Below are positions 1-10,999 of a DNA stretch of 64,000 nucleotides, in pieces (positions within the stretch are counted from its first letter, which is position 1; every line of letters begins with the position of its first letter). The DNA is taken from assembly GCA_035578905.1 (NCBI GenBank), contig JAQJVL010000751.1:248001-312000 (forward strand). Reading direction: 5' to 3'. The DNA is from Stictocephala bisonia. Its lineage: Eukaryota; Arthropoda; Insecta; Hemiptera; Membracidae. The notes under the pieces are model-generated. The model did not search any database. It was not told the DNA's origin and saw nothing but the letters and a program-made list of their open reading frames with translations. The position numbers and the translations under genes were made by a program.

Positions 1-850
1 CTAATTTGAACAATGTATTTTTTTTGCTTGCGTTGAGTTAACTATTAAGTTAAAAATTATCACTATTATTTATAAAACTGTTTTGTCATACATAACAGAA
101 TATTAAACTGAAAGTAAGGTTATAGTTGAATGACTCCAAGAAAATGCACAATAGAACAATCCCCAATAGTCCAAGTTTAATGAACATGTTATCACTTCAA
201 AAGAAGACAAGGAAATGAGGAAATATTCTCAAGAGCTCAAAGCATTCTATTCGTTTGACATTATCCTCTTGACATCGTGGCAAAACTTTCCGTCATTAAA
301 TATTTAAATCGTCAAAGTAGCATGAAGGTACAACAACAGCCTTACAAAATCTTAATCACCCACACAAATAACATTTACCACATTTCATGTCCTTTCTCTC
401 CGTTAAGATATTTTTTTCTATTTCTTTAATTATCTTATATTCAAATAATACTACTTCAATTACTACAGTAGTAACACCTCCGGTACACGAAGTGTCGTCA
501 GCCCACTGAACTCAGTACTTCCACGTTTTGTACTGAGTTCAGAACATACATTAATATTTATACAAATTCTTAACTTTTTTTAAATTAATATAAATATTAT
601 ATTAATATTTATATAATATTTAATTATATAAATATTAATATAATTATTTAATTCCAAATACTTTAGTTTATGATAATGACAGCACTTCCAAGATTCCCCT
701 GCAATCCAGTAGTCACTGTATTGTAAGTATTTGATACCAAATATAAAGAATACTCTAAATGGTAATTATATTTACTGAAGATTTTAACATGAGTAATAAT
801 AATTAATAATAATAGCAATCATTCGTGGAAGCTAGTACCATTTTTATTAG
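1..850. other. AT-rich DNA, no gene seen
   Basis: AT-rich sequence with a run of short palindromic ATTAATAT motifs near 560-655. No coding signal on either strand. One segment at 680-722 ends in GTAAGT but lacks a convincing acceptor, so it is not called an exon. Confidence 0.5.
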
Positions 851-854
851 GCCT

Positions 855-930
855 ACTCATTTCCAAACTGTAAGGTCCTGGGTTCAATTCTAAGGGGTAG
901 ATGGAAAAATTTCATAGGATGCCCCCCGAT
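855..930 (+). repeat. Possible tRNA-derived SINE remnant
   Basis: The stretch around 885-900 contains GGGTTCAATTC, close to the RNA polymerase III B box (GGTTCGANTCC), in a tRNA T-arm-like context. I could not find a clear A box upstream, so this may be only the 3' half of a SINE head or chance. The following ~850 bases (to about 1790) are AT-rich with no recognisable gene. Confidence 0.25.
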
Positions 931-1789
931 ATTGTTACGTATGATATTATCTAGTAGATATGTTTATAAATTACTAAAAAAGAACGCTTTTGGATTTTAT
1001 TGTATTTATTTTTTATTTTATTTATTAATTTTGTCAACACATGATCGACGACCCAGAAGCGGGCAATAACAGCAATACAAAATTATCACATCAAATACAG
1101 TGCACTTTTCAAACAATTTTACACATAAAATCAGATTCAGGAAGCACGTAGTATTTTCAACAGTAATTAAAGTAAAAAAACATGCTAAGATTATGTCACT
1201 TTGTTTTGTTTAAAGTACAACATTACATTTTTTCCACTGCCTAACTGAGTGTTTTAGAGGACATGGAACAGAGTAAAAAACATGAATATTTTTACCCACA
1301 GGATAAAATTATCTACAAACTTTTACTCGTTATCTCCCAGTGTTTCTGTTGTAGCCACATTTCTCTGTTATTGGTATTTATACAAATGTCATTTTAACGA
1401 ATATCTTTTGTCAAATAAAAATAGGCTACAAGTTTTATATTTAAAAATAGATACCAGCCCTAAACAACCCAATGTAATAATTATGAACAATTTACAATTC
1501 CAAAAAATATTCATTTATTTTCTATGTTAAATTATGATGTAATTGTTTAATACAGGACCTGTAGAATTTAATAGATTCTGTATACAAATATAAATAAATA
1601 ATATTTCTATGTATAGTAAAAAATAAAACTACAATGCGTGAACAACAAAACATTCTGTCTATTTTTTCATGATTTATTATAATTCTCTCCTTTAAATCCA
1701 CATTCACAAACTATTCATTTTTTATACGAAGGATTGTATAAAAACGTACATAGACCAAAAATCTATTAATCAGTCTGGGAAACTTATTC

Positions 1790-1931
1790 TGGCCGAAAGA
1801 AGGTATGAACCAATAAATTACAAGGTGAATAATATTAATGGTAAAAAACCAAGACTAGTATTCGAACTTTAGCAATATCCAACTTAGGTACAAAGTTCCG
1901 ACAACTTAGACTGCCCGGCCCTGGCTCTCCT

Positions 1932-1937
<6 letters not shown>
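1790..1937 (-). mobile_element. tRNA-derived SINE, family beta (copy 1)
   Basis: Read on the minus strand from 1937, the sequence resembles a tRNA head: a GGCCGGGCAGTCTAAG segment in the A-box position and AGTTCGAATAC in the B-box position about 45 bases later. It aligns along the whole head with the clearer minus-strand copy at 37975, and the downstream part shares the AATATTATTCACCTT stretch with that copy. The head is diverged, so it is an old copy. A 50-base T run abuts it at 1938. Confidence 0.5.

Positions 1938-1987
<50 letters not shown>
1938..1987. repeat. Poly(T) run, 50 bases
   Basis: Uninterrupted T run. On the minus strand it is a poly(A) tract, which could be the 3' tail of a minus-strand retroelement lying to its right (1990-2350), with the SINE at 1937 next to it. 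Confidence 0.8.
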
Positions 1988-1991
<4 letters not shown>

Positions 1992-2094
1992 AAGAACTTA
2001 ATGACATATAAGGTATATCACAAACTCTATATAGGACGAGGGTTTAGTTCATTGAAGTATATGCCAGTCTATCAATTAGGTACCTTTGGAGTGG

Positions 2095-2335
2095 AGCCAT
2101 TTGGTGAACGTCCTACAATTGACGGTATTGGAGAGTTAACTACATACCTACTGCCAGACTGATTGTTGATTATGATCAATGTAGCCAGGTCCATATCTTC
2201 TCCCTTGAAGGCTAAACAGTCTATCAATAATTAGAGCCATTTGGTGAACGGCCTACAATTGATGGTATTGGAGAGTTAACTACATTCTGACTCCCAGACT
2301 GATTGTTGATTACGATCAATGTGGCCAGGTCTACA
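2095..2335. repeat. Two-copy tandem duplication, ~137-bp period
   Basis: The block starting AGCCATTTGGTGAACG at about 2095 recurs at about 2232. Each copy runs through TTGGAGAGTTAACTAC and ends near a GCCAGGTC motif about 100 bases later. The copies differ by scattered substitutions. Confidence 0.75.
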
Positions 2336-2494
2336 TTGTACAACTAGTTGGTGGCTCACGCATTATCTACACTAGATGAAACACTAAAATAAGTCGTCCG
2401 TTTAGAAAGTTCTTTAAAGAAGTATGTAGAAACAATTTTAGTATTAAGTTTTACAGTAATTATTAGTACTGTAATTTAATGTAAACCATTGTCT

Positions 2495-3290
2495 CTCTAC
2501 AAGGCTCTTGTTCAACAGCTCCTTGAATATGCATCTGTTGTATGGACGCCACATCAGCTCTACCTGTCGACCCGCTTACAGGAATTCAATGGAGATTTGT
2601 TTTACAACTGTATTTCAAAACTGGCCAACTACTTCAGCCCGATCTTCTAGTCATGTTCAACCTTCACCCTCTTCAACTTTGTCGACCGTTGTTGACTTGG
2701 TATTTCTGTTCAAACTCATTAGAGGAACTGTCGATTGCCCACAATTATTGGTAAAAGTCAACCTGAGGACTCCTGTCAGAACAAGATCACAGGATATATT
2801 TGCCCATCAACACCACAGAACAAACTACCTCAAAAATGCCCCAATGAGTAGATTACAGGAAATGGGCAATCTTGTCGCCTGCAATGTGGACTTTTTCCAC
2901 GATTCAGGAAAAAACTATTCACACTTCAACCTCGTCTACTTCGACAATAAATCAATCCACTCTTTTCCTTCTAAATCTTCTCCGTCTTCTTTACCCGACC
3001 ACACAAATAATTGGTTCCTCTGATCCCCACATCTACTCTACCTTCTCTATACACCTGTAATGCAACCACTGTATCAATTTCATTATCTGTAGATATCTGC
3101 ATGTTTTGTATTTATTATTGAATATTTATCTATTAATTTATACTATATTATATGTATTATTCTGTTATATAATGTATCTATTGCACTCGTATGTTTATTG
3201 TAAGGTATAGTTTTATGTGTATCCACACAATTTTAAATGACACTGTCGTTGGAAATAAAAATTTTAAAAATAATAAAAACGTATGTCTTT
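2495..3290 (+). pseudogene. 3' end of a Jockey/CR1-like non-LTR retrotransposon (broken)
   Basis: This is the C-terminal part of a non-LTR reverse transcriptase polyprotein. In the first frame (from 2495) the translation begins LYKALVQQLLEYASVVWTPH, the typical thumb-region block of Jockey/CR1 polymerases. The frame is then lost near 2590-2640, and the family-typical text continues in another frame: DLVFLFKLIRGTVDCPQLL, then a block containing RTPVRTRSQ and HRTNYLKNAPMSR (about 2690-2860). The sequence then decays into an AT-rich 3' UTR ending in an A-rich tail near 3255-3290. Frameshifts and stops show it is dead. The catalytic palm is absent (5' truncated), as is usual for non-LTR copies. 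Confidence 0.75.
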
Positions 3291-3377
3291 TAAAACTATG
3301 TAGCAAAAACAATCATGATTTAAACAATTTTAAAAAATTTTAAATATCATATGTTGCATCTCAAATACTTTTTACAG

Positions 3378-3425
3378 TTAACGAAGATTCCAAATTGGGT
3401 AAAAATGAAGTTACTGGCAAGGGAG
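3378..3425 (+). CDS. Candidate short internal exon (weak)
   Basis: A 48-base segment is preceded by a pyrimidine-rich ACTTTTTACAG acceptor and followed by a GTAAGT donor. In phase 0 it is open over its 16 codons (LTKIPNWVKMKLLARE). A second possible acceptor, TGTTGTTTTAG, lies at about 3507 and is followed by eleven open codons and a stop. I recognise no family. The segment is so short that the splice sites could be chance. It is kept because it lies on the same strand and in the same phase as the better exon candidate at 10870. Confidence 0.25.
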
Positions 3426-3539
3426 GTAAGTCTTGGCAGTCAGCGTAATCCAATAATGTCGTCTTGTAAACAAAGAGGAAAATAATATCGGTTTTGTTGT
3501 TTTAGGTAAGCAACGTAAATTTTCAGTTTGCTTGGAAGT

Positions 3540-4490
3540 GATCTACCATTTAATAAATCGTTTTATTACACAAATTATAATCATAAATACTACAAGATCT
3601 TTTAAATATAATTTTCATATCACAGTATTTACAAATAAATATTATTGGTATTAGTATTTGTGGTAGTACATAAAAACTTAGACCAAATTGGTGGAGATAC
3701 ATTTAAATTAGAAAAATATGGTAACTTACTAAGGCAGTATTGTTTTATACTACGCACACAAAAAACATAATGTTAAAAAGTGCAGAAATTTACACAGTAA
3801 TTGCATCGCTATAGTGAAGTAATCTGTGATTTACAATCTATATTTATATTTTATAAAATGTAAAGGTGATTTATATTTAACATCAAACATAGGTTAAAAT
3901 AATAGTGTTGTTTTAAATTAAAAATAAAATTATTATTTCCTCTTAGTTTTTTGGTGATAAAATGTAATGAAAAGTCCACAATGATTGTTTGAAATATGTA
4001 ACACACTATTTTATAAACTACCCTAGAGCAGACAAAATGTTATACTTTATGTCCGTAAATTGTTGTCCGTATTTTTAATCTACGGTTTTTAATACTCAGA
4101 TTAATTTTCATTTTTTTAATAAATAAAAAATGAAATAATATATTAATGTTTGTAAATTCGTTATTATATAAATTAGCAGTTTAAGCCGCATTATTAGAAT
4201 TAGTGCTACGACGCAAAATACATCCCGTAGTATGTTATTTTATTAGTATAACAACATATTTGATAATTAAAAAATAGTTTATTAATTGTAATTAACAATA
4301 CAAAAGGTCAATGTAATTTTACTTTTTATATATCCATTATGAAAGTAAATATCAAAACGTCAAATAAATCCCTTTTCTATAATTTAAGCCAAATTTTGAA
4401 ATCATAAATTACAAGGTATTTTCCTACAAAGACAGTAGATAAGATATTTTCCTACAAAGTTAATAAGATCTACAAAGACAGTAATTTAAT
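3540..4490. other. AT-rich DNA, no gene seen
   Basis: Low-complexity AT-rich sequence with stops in all frames. A small duplication of TATTTTCCTACAAAG occurs at about 4418 and 4445. Nothing else is recognised. Confidence 0.5.
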
Positions 4491-4501
4491 TTTCACCTGC
4501 T

Positions 4502-4660
4502 TAGAACACAAACAACACTCATAAATGAGTAGATGAGTGCACGTAACATAAGCCACCTTGTACAACCAGTAGCTGAACCCAATCTTCCTCTGAACTTCCC
4601 TTACAAATATTGCACTCAGTTGTATCGGTCTCTTTGTCCTGTATATACGTGTTCAATTAC
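4502..4660 (-). pseudogene. Zinc-finger fragment, probably of a pogo/jerky-type transposase
   Basis: On the minus strand one frame reads DTTECNICKGSSEEDWVQL and then loses the family pattern. A neighbouring frame continues with VTCTHL. Together they resemble the Cys-x2-Cys ... W-x-Q-C ... W-x-H-x2-C finger found at the C terminus of many insect pogo/DDE_1 and related transposases. Cysteines of the second pair appear lost and at least one frameshift is needed. No DDE catalytic region is visible upstream. It could instead be a PHD-like finger of a host-gene retrocopy. Confidence 0.35.
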
Positions 4661-4669
4661 TGGTGATCT

Positions 4670-7260
4670 TGTTCTTTTGAAGTGATACTGAATTGAAGAT
4701 GTTTCTTGGCAGACGTAATTCTGTTTTCTCGTTTTTATCATGTATTTACTACGTTTGATCTAGTATGTTTCTGTGAATACATTTGTACTTTTTTCAATAC
4801 TTTTATGGAGGGAGGGATTTGTGCACTTTAATCTACAATCAGTTCTTTGAAGGAATCACAGTCAATTCTTCAATTCTGTCTCTTCATCTTTTCCTTGGCC
4901 AATTTATATTCCAGTCATTCTGTCACAGAACATTTTTTTTCCAGCAACAAGTTGTAATAAAGATACAAGTTGCCTATACCTGTAATAAGCAACAGATATA
5001 GGCTTAAAGTGATACTTACAAGAGTAAACATGATGCCTATTTTTGCAAACAGACACTACTTTGGGTGGTAGATTTAAAAAATGATATCTCCAGGATCACA
5101 TTAATATGAATCCTTATGGGAGGTGATCAAAGTTCCATAAAGTGTTGGTGAGTTACACTTAACTTAAAAGTGATATAAGCAGCTCTGAGAAAAGTAAAAT
5201 ATGAAAATATCATCTTACTGTATTATCGACTTTGTGTTATCTTTTTACTAGTTTACCTTCCTTTTTCTACTTGCATAAACGTATTCATTTTGTTATTAAG
5301 CAAAACATCACTTATCAGGTTTGAATCATACTGCAGGGGTTTACTTAATTTCTGGTATTCGAGAATAATTACGATCCAAATTACAAAGTGCTTGAAAATT
5401 TGTTAAAAGCAGTTGATTATTTTATAGTTTTAAATGTAACGAATTAAGTAAAAATGTAATGGCTAGTATTAATCTCTGATACATTATAGCTAATAGAAAG
5501 CTATTTGATGTGATTCTAAGTGTCGTTACATATTAGCTAATAGAGAGTAACGTTAGATGGGTAGTGGTTGGACCAAGAACGAAATAGAAGAACGTCCTTC
5601 TATTTTTAACTTGGCCAGATGAACAAAAACCCTGGACCAGTACAGAATTTACTAACTTAAATTACTAATAATCCACACTTTGATAGCAGTATCTTTTATT
5701 GTAGCTGACATACTGTACATCCATAGTTTGATGCTAACAAAATAACGTAAAATGTTATTCATACATTAATTTTTTTTATATATGCTATGACTAATTAAAC
5801 ATACAATATATAGTAAGCTTTAGAAAGCCTCAGGATTTTACGAGTGATTTTTCATATTCTTTGGAGATGGACATTCATATATTGTCAAAGAACTGGTGAA
5901 TTTATTCTCAAATGGTAAATTACCTCACATAAATCACCCTAAATATACATTGAGAGCCAAAATGTTCACTATTCCATCCACAGAGAACAGTTGAGTAAAC
6001 AGTTAATCATTTGAGAGATTATACCATAGTAAACAATATCTTAAATAAATCCTTTTTATTTCATTCATTCCTATAAACGATTTTATTTTAAACTCTATAT
6101 TTATTGTTAAATTACATAAACAAAATATTTATAGTAAATTTAAAACTATACATAATCTGGATTTATGTTAAGAGATGTTTTAATGATAGATTAATTATTT
6201 TAAATTGCTAAAATTAATTGTTTATATCTCCATGTATAATCCTAATACGTTAAAATGCTACGTGGATCTTTTAATTTGTGTGCAATAGTTGTAACTTATT
6301 GCTGTAGAGTATTAAACTAAAACCGATTATACAAAACGTAATTGAAAATCGTCATTATAAATTTCACGCAATCACTTTATAACTTTGTTACTTCGAAAAT
6401 TCACTGTTAGATTTAACTTTATTACTAACTACTCATTTAGCTAATAGATTTACTATATATAGTCATTTAGACAGTTTAATACGCTATATATCTATAATTA
6501 CCATAGTTGTCAACATAAAACAAAGTTTAGTAAAGTAATATGTGAAGTGAAAACACAATTACAACAAAAAATAATCGGTAAACAAAGCACATTCTAGAAT
6601 GAACGTTTTTTAAAAAAATTATTTTTATAAGAAACGAGAGAGTTTATGTATTTAACTAACTGCCACATATATTAGCCTTATAGTTAAATAAATATAAGAG
6701 AGTTGTTAACTAAATAAAGCCTAAGAACGCTTTTCATATTTCACAATTAATACATACACAATTTACAAATTTTTATGAAGGTATTACAGATGCTAATGTT
6801 TAATAAAATCCTTTGTCCTTTGTTGTTTAATATCACTCCGTTGCACACACAAAATTTTATACACTGGAATAACGATTGGAGTGATATAATGTTAGATAAG
6901 CTATAGAGGTAAACAGTACTGGATATTGCAGTTCCCCGATTAAACAATAATTGGTTCAAAATCCATAAAACTGTTTCATAACTCTCTACAGAACATTAAC
7001 TAACACCAGCATGAAACGCTCACAGGAATCAATAAAGCTTACCAGTAAACCTGTTACTGGCAGATCGTTAGGTGGTAACCGGTACTTACACCCTATTGAA
7101 TAGAAACTAATAGATGTATCTCTGAACAGTTTTATGGGATATATCGGATTACTTAATAATGACTTAATAACAACATATCAATAAACATAAACACTCCAAA
7201 TAATCTTTATGTTGACAATATAGTTAACTTGCATTTCATACATTTATTTTGGAAATGGTA
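4670..7260. other. AT-rich DNA, no gene seen
   Basis: No coding signal, RNA gene or long repeat recognised on either strand. Open frames of 60-72 codons at 4783 and 6747 have no family resemblance and biased AT composition, so I regard them as fortuitous. Confidence 0.5.
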
Positions 7261-7311
7261 ACAGTCCAGTATAGTGATATAGAACGTTGTAATATTACAT
7301 TTCATAACAAG

Positions 7312-7411
7312 AGTGGAAAGTGGGGTTTTGCATGTTCGAGACCATATGTTTGAAGTGCGAGACTTGTCGAGCACTTCAAATGGTCGAGAACATACAAAAC
7401 ACTTTCACTCG
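7312..7411. repeat. Near-perfect hairpin, ~45-bp arms
   Basis: The left arm (7312-7362) and right arm (7367-7411) are inverted copies built on GTTCGAGACCAT / ATGGTCGAGAAC and GAAGTGC / GCACTTC, with a tiny loop at about 7363-7366. Two or three small bulges occur. This may be the core of a MITE or a transcribed hairpin. Wider inverted similarity to the flanks is poor. Confidence 0.7.
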
Positions 7412-7912
7412 AGTTTTGAACGATACTTTTCACTACACTATGGAATAAAAACTCATTATTGGAATGTTAACTGTTTATTAAATTAGAAACATGTTTTAAA
7501 AACAGGTGTTGTTGACTGTGGAAAAATTTCGGTTGTAAACAATGTTACTTTCGGTAGTAAACAATATACAGCTGTTGAAAATATGATTGTAAACACATAG
7601 CGAAAACAGCTGAACTCATAGTAGTGTAGTGAAAAATAATATTTGATTACATACAGTACGATTTAGATGAATATTCAACTTTATTAAAAAGTCTATATTC
7701 AAAAAATCGAGATAACAATCACTTTATACTAGACCAAAGCAAGTGCAGGTAAATAGTGGAACAATGTTCATTAAACTATCACTTTAAAATACAGTACTCC
7801 CTTAAGATTCAAAAACTGCAATTTCATTTATGTACTACATTTTAAACAGAACCTACTGTATTTTGAAATTAGTTGGGTCCTCAAAAGAACCTTTTTATTT
7901 TGAGCTTGTAGT

Positions 7913-8140
7913 AAAGTGAAACAACGGCTTCAAACTGTATTAGCTACAGGCAATTTGCTAAAAGCATTTAAGCGTTCAAAAGTAGTAGCTGTTCTGAAGC
8001 CTGAAAAAGATCCTGAACGAGTGAAAAGTTACCGCCCTATATCTCTTCTTAGTGTTTGTTATAAGTTCCTGGAAATACTGTTATACAACAAAATAGCACC
8101 CATTCTTGATCCTAGCTTTGTGACAGGAAATCATTTGCCA
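7913..8140 (+). pseudogene. Reverse transcriptase N-terminal fragment (non-LTR)
   Basis: An open stretch of about 70 codons contains the order FKRSKVVAVLKPEKDPERVK, then SYRPISLLSVCYKFLEILL, which is RT domain block 1 of non-LTR retrotransposons (consensus: transport of Lys-Pro-x-Lys then YRPISLL and the Lys-x-x-E). It ends at about 8130, before the GFR block, by passing into unrelated AT-rich sequence. The catalytic FADD region is missing. It was probably cut by a later rearrangement near the TA microsatellite that follows. Confidence 0.75.
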
Positions 8141-8265
8141 TTTATTTATTTATTTTTAATTTTTCTTAGAGTGTAATGACTTTTGGACTCTTTGTCCAAC
8201 TATAAAACTCAGTTGTCACATAATTTTTTGTTAAAAAAATTATGGTGGCTGACAAAAACCCATAC

Positions 8266-8384
<119 letters not shown>

Positions 8385-8459
8385 TATGTTTGTTTATGGA
8401 TATATTGATAACAGTACCCACTACAGAAGCGACCAATAACTGCGTTAGAAGGACTTAGT

Positions 8460-9190
8460 AATAACTTTGGTCATATAACTTACAAGTATATATCTTATTC
8501 AACGGGATTAGTTATGCCAGTAATTTGGTTAGTTAGTGAGGTCTGCTACTACAGCTGGTTTGAGCTGCTTTACATTTACATTGGACTACACTAGCCCTTC
8601 ACTACTGGATCCTGAAACAGCTGATGATTAAAGACAAAAACGAGTGCATAGAGAATCAATCATAAAACATGAATTAAACATAATAAGCTACATAATCTTT
8701 GAATCATGTATTAAAATTTTAAGGAAAGTTCATATACATAGCATACTACAGTATATCTTATGTTTTTAAAAAGATTATTTCTTTTATACATTGATATCAA
8801 ATCCAAAATGTCCATTAGTAGTCCAATGAAAGACAATTTTGCTACATAACCATTCTCAATACAAATTATGGGATGCCACAATCGATTACTACCCCGTTTT
8901 AACCATAGACAACAGTAAACCTCATTTCCATATATTTGAGATAACTTGTATTTTTAAAACACCATTCATTTTCTTTATATTTAGTATAGTTCTGTGAGTT
9001 ACAAATTAATATATTTTTTATACATAATTGTTTGTATAAACCAAGCTATTTAACGAATAATGTAAGCTTAAATCTATTTTTAAACGTTATAAATTTAAGT
9101 TCATTTGAATTAAAATGAAATAAAAACTACTTAATGATCATTTCATTTTTTTAAACAAAAGATTTCTAGAACAGTGTAAATAAAAAACCA
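8460..9190. other. AT-rich DNA, no gene seen
   Basis: Nothing recognised. Composition is AT-rich with stops in all frames. Confidence 0.5.
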
Positions 9191-9198
9191 TTTCTAGC

Positions 9199-9630
9199 CA
9201 CCACTGTACATGAATGGGTGGACGGGTGGGTCGTCACCACTTTATGTGTATGGCTCGGCTGATGGGTCATCACCACTTTATGTGTATGGCTGGGTGGATG
9301 GGTCGTCACCACTTTATGTGTATGGCTCGGCTGATGGGTCATCACCACTTTATGTGTATGGCTGGGTGGATGGGTCGTCACCACTTTATGTATATGGCTG
9401 GGCTGATGGGTCCTCACCACTGTACGTGTATAGGTGGGTGGATGGGTCGTCACCAAAGTATGTATATAGGTGGGTGGATGGGTCGTCACCAGTGTACGTG
9501 TATTGGTAGGTGGATAGGTCATCACCATTTTACGTGTATGGGTGGGTGGATAGGTCGTCATCACTGTACGTATAGAGGTGGGTGGATAGGTCGTCACCAC
9601 TGTATATGTCTAGCTGGGCTGATGTGTCAT
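9199..9630. repeat. 36-bp minisatellite array, left part
   Basis: About 12 copies of a 36-bp unit containing GGATGGGTCGTCACCAC and TTATGTGTATGG. Two unit variants (GGGTGGATG and CTCGGCTGATG) alternate between about 9240 and 9370. Because 36 is a multiple of 3, both strands carry long repeat-encoded frames (for example 9166-9600 on the minus strand), which I do not take as genes. The array is split by a foldback element at 9631 and resumes at 10024. Confidence 0.9.
9620..9630. repeat. Target-site duplication, left copy
   Basis: TGATGTGTCAT is repeated exactly at 10024-10034. Removing the insert and one copy restores the 36-bp repeat phase. Other array units read GATGGGTCAT here, so the shared T variant supports a true duplication rather than ordinary repeat identity. 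Confidence 0.85.
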
Positions 9631-9724
9631 AGTACAAGCAAACGTCACACAACACAAATGTATTACAATATAAGCACAAAATGCACAAATATACTACAAT
9701 ACAAGCACAAAATGCACAAATATT

Positions 9725-9770
9725 ATGGTGATCGATTTCGGTGAACCACGCTCACCTTCCTCAGACCAGA
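9725..9770 (-). ncRNA. Hammerhead-ribozyme-like motif, A1 left arm
   Basis: On the minus strand: TGGT, CTGAGGA (9758-9764), an extra A, stem II GGTGA/TCACC, then GAAA, helix III A-U plus U-A closing a CG loop (TCGAT), cleavage base C, and ACCA which pairs with the opening TGGT to form helix I. All core positions of the consensus CUGANGA...GAAA...UH are present. The extra residue after A9 is known in natural hammerheads. Activity is untested. Confidence 0.65.
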
Positions 9771-9842
9771 GGGATTCACAAAAGAATCCCTTCTTTGTTC
9801 TTCCCTTTGATTTGTTCCCTTCTTGATTCTTTTGTGAATCCC

Positions 9843-9888
9843 TCTGGTCTGAGGAAGGTGAGCGTGGTTCATCGAAATCGATCACCAT
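9843..9888 (+). ncRNA. Hammerhead-ribozyme-like motif, A1 right arm
   Basis: Plus-strand partner of the motif at 9725-9770. CTGAGGA is at 9849-9855, stem II is GGTGA with TCATC (one G-U pair), GAAA is at 9874-9877, helix III closes over CG, the cleavage base is C9883, and TGGT/ACCA forms helix I. The G-U change in stem II relative to the left arm still pairs. Confidence 0.65.
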
Positions 9889-10023
9889 AATATTTGTGCA
9901 TTTTGTGCTTGTATTGTAGTATATTTGTGCATTTTGTGCTTATATTGTAATACATTTGTGTTGTGTGACGTTTGCTTGTACTGTGTGTGTGCCAACACGT
10001 ATTATGCTAATTAAAAAACTATT

Positions 10024-10262
10024 TGATGTGTCATCACCATTTTATGTTTATGTCTGGGCGGATGAGTCTTAACCACTATATGTGTATTGCTGGCTGATGT
10101 GTCGTCACCACTTTATGTGTATAGCTAGGCTGATGGGTTTTCATCACTGTATGTGTATGGCTGGGTGGATGAGTCGCCACCTCTTTATGTGTATGGCTGG
10201 GCTGGTGGGTCTTGACCACTTTATGTGTGTGGCTGGGCTGATGGGTTGTCATCACTGTAAAT
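10024..10262. repeat. 36-bp minisatellite array, right part
   Basis: Continuation of the array at 9199, more diverged (about 6.5 units), beginning with the right target-duplication copy at 10024-10034. It ends at about 10262 where unrelated sequence resumes. The next 600 bases hold nothing I recognise. Confidence 0.85.
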
Positions 10263-10869
10263 TCTGGGTGTGTATCCAAAAACTGATTATATCCAATAAT
10301 ATTCGGTAATTTACTAAAGAATCGACTTATTATAAAGTCATCCATTTATTGGCACCATAAATTGTGAACATGGGATGTTTACAAACTTAAATCTTATATA
10401 ATGTCTGCTGTTTTAAATTGAAAATTTTTGTTGTAAATCACAATATCCACGTGATGGTAGATTGTGTAGGTGGCGTACTGTTAGACTTCTTACGTGAAGG
10501 TGATTCCCATGAAAGTACATTTATAATTAAAGCCCCTGTCGTAAATACTTACAGCTAGTAGATTTATGGTAAATAAAGTGCTAGTGTTTACACAGAAATT
10601 TTATCTTCTGATATTGCAGAATATGCCTTTTTCTGACATTTTCCTACCTCACTTAGTGGAAACCATAGTTAGTTGCGCTTGTATAAAAATGAAATACGAA
10701 ATAATCTAAAGTAAAACAAAAAAACATGAAAGTAAAAAATAACTGCAAAATTTTAATAATCCAGCTTAAACCTTTATAATTCCGTATTAATTAATAAACA
10801 ATTATATGGTAAATGTACAGTTAAACATCAGAGGGAGACTAATTAATATATTCCACTGATATATTGCAG

Positions 10870-10986
10870 ACTTGCATAAATAAAGAGACCAATAATCAGT
10901 TTGCCCTTTGCGTCCAGACACGTATGGATAGGTTCAACAAAGCTCTATGTGACAACGAACTCTATATGTGGATCTCTCTTGATTAC
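10870..10986 (+). CDS. Probable internal exon of an unidentified host gene
   Basis: A 117-base segment (39 codons, phase 0 at both ends) starts right after ATATTGCAG and stops right before GTGAGT. A good branch-site candidate, GACTAAT, lies about 35 bases upstream. The translation, beginning TCINKETNNQFALCVQTRMD and ending ELYMWISLDY, has a normal amino-acid mix with two Cys, two Trp/Tyr clusters and few AT-driven residues, unlike the surrounding frames. Base composition rises in GC exactly between the splice sites. I do not recognise the protein family. No neighbouring exon is certain, so the gene would have introns of several kilobases or more. Confidence 0.55.
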
Positions 10987-10999
10987 GTGAGTCCATATG

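Larger units (their letters stand above)
9631..10023. mobile_element. Foldback element, family A (copy A1), hammerhead-bearing
   Basis: A 393-bp palindromic insert: the left arm starts AGTACAAGCAAACGTCACAC and the right arm carries its inverse near 9955-9981, with the centre near 9800. The right end alone has a ~42-bp extension containing AACACGTATTATGCTAATT. An 11-bp target duplication flanks it. Each arm includes a hammerhead-like motif. This layout (inverted pseudo-LTRs, one-sided tail, variable duplication) matches Penelope-like elements, not a classical MITE with equal termini. No reading frame of its own is recognisable, so it is presumably non-autonomous. Confidence 0.8.

Noticed and set aside
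9166..9600. 144-codon minus-strand frame of PPTxTxxVVTTH repeats
   Set aside because: It is the reading of a 36-bp minisatellite; the unit is a multiple of 3, so several frames on both strands stay open. No start, splice or domain evidence.
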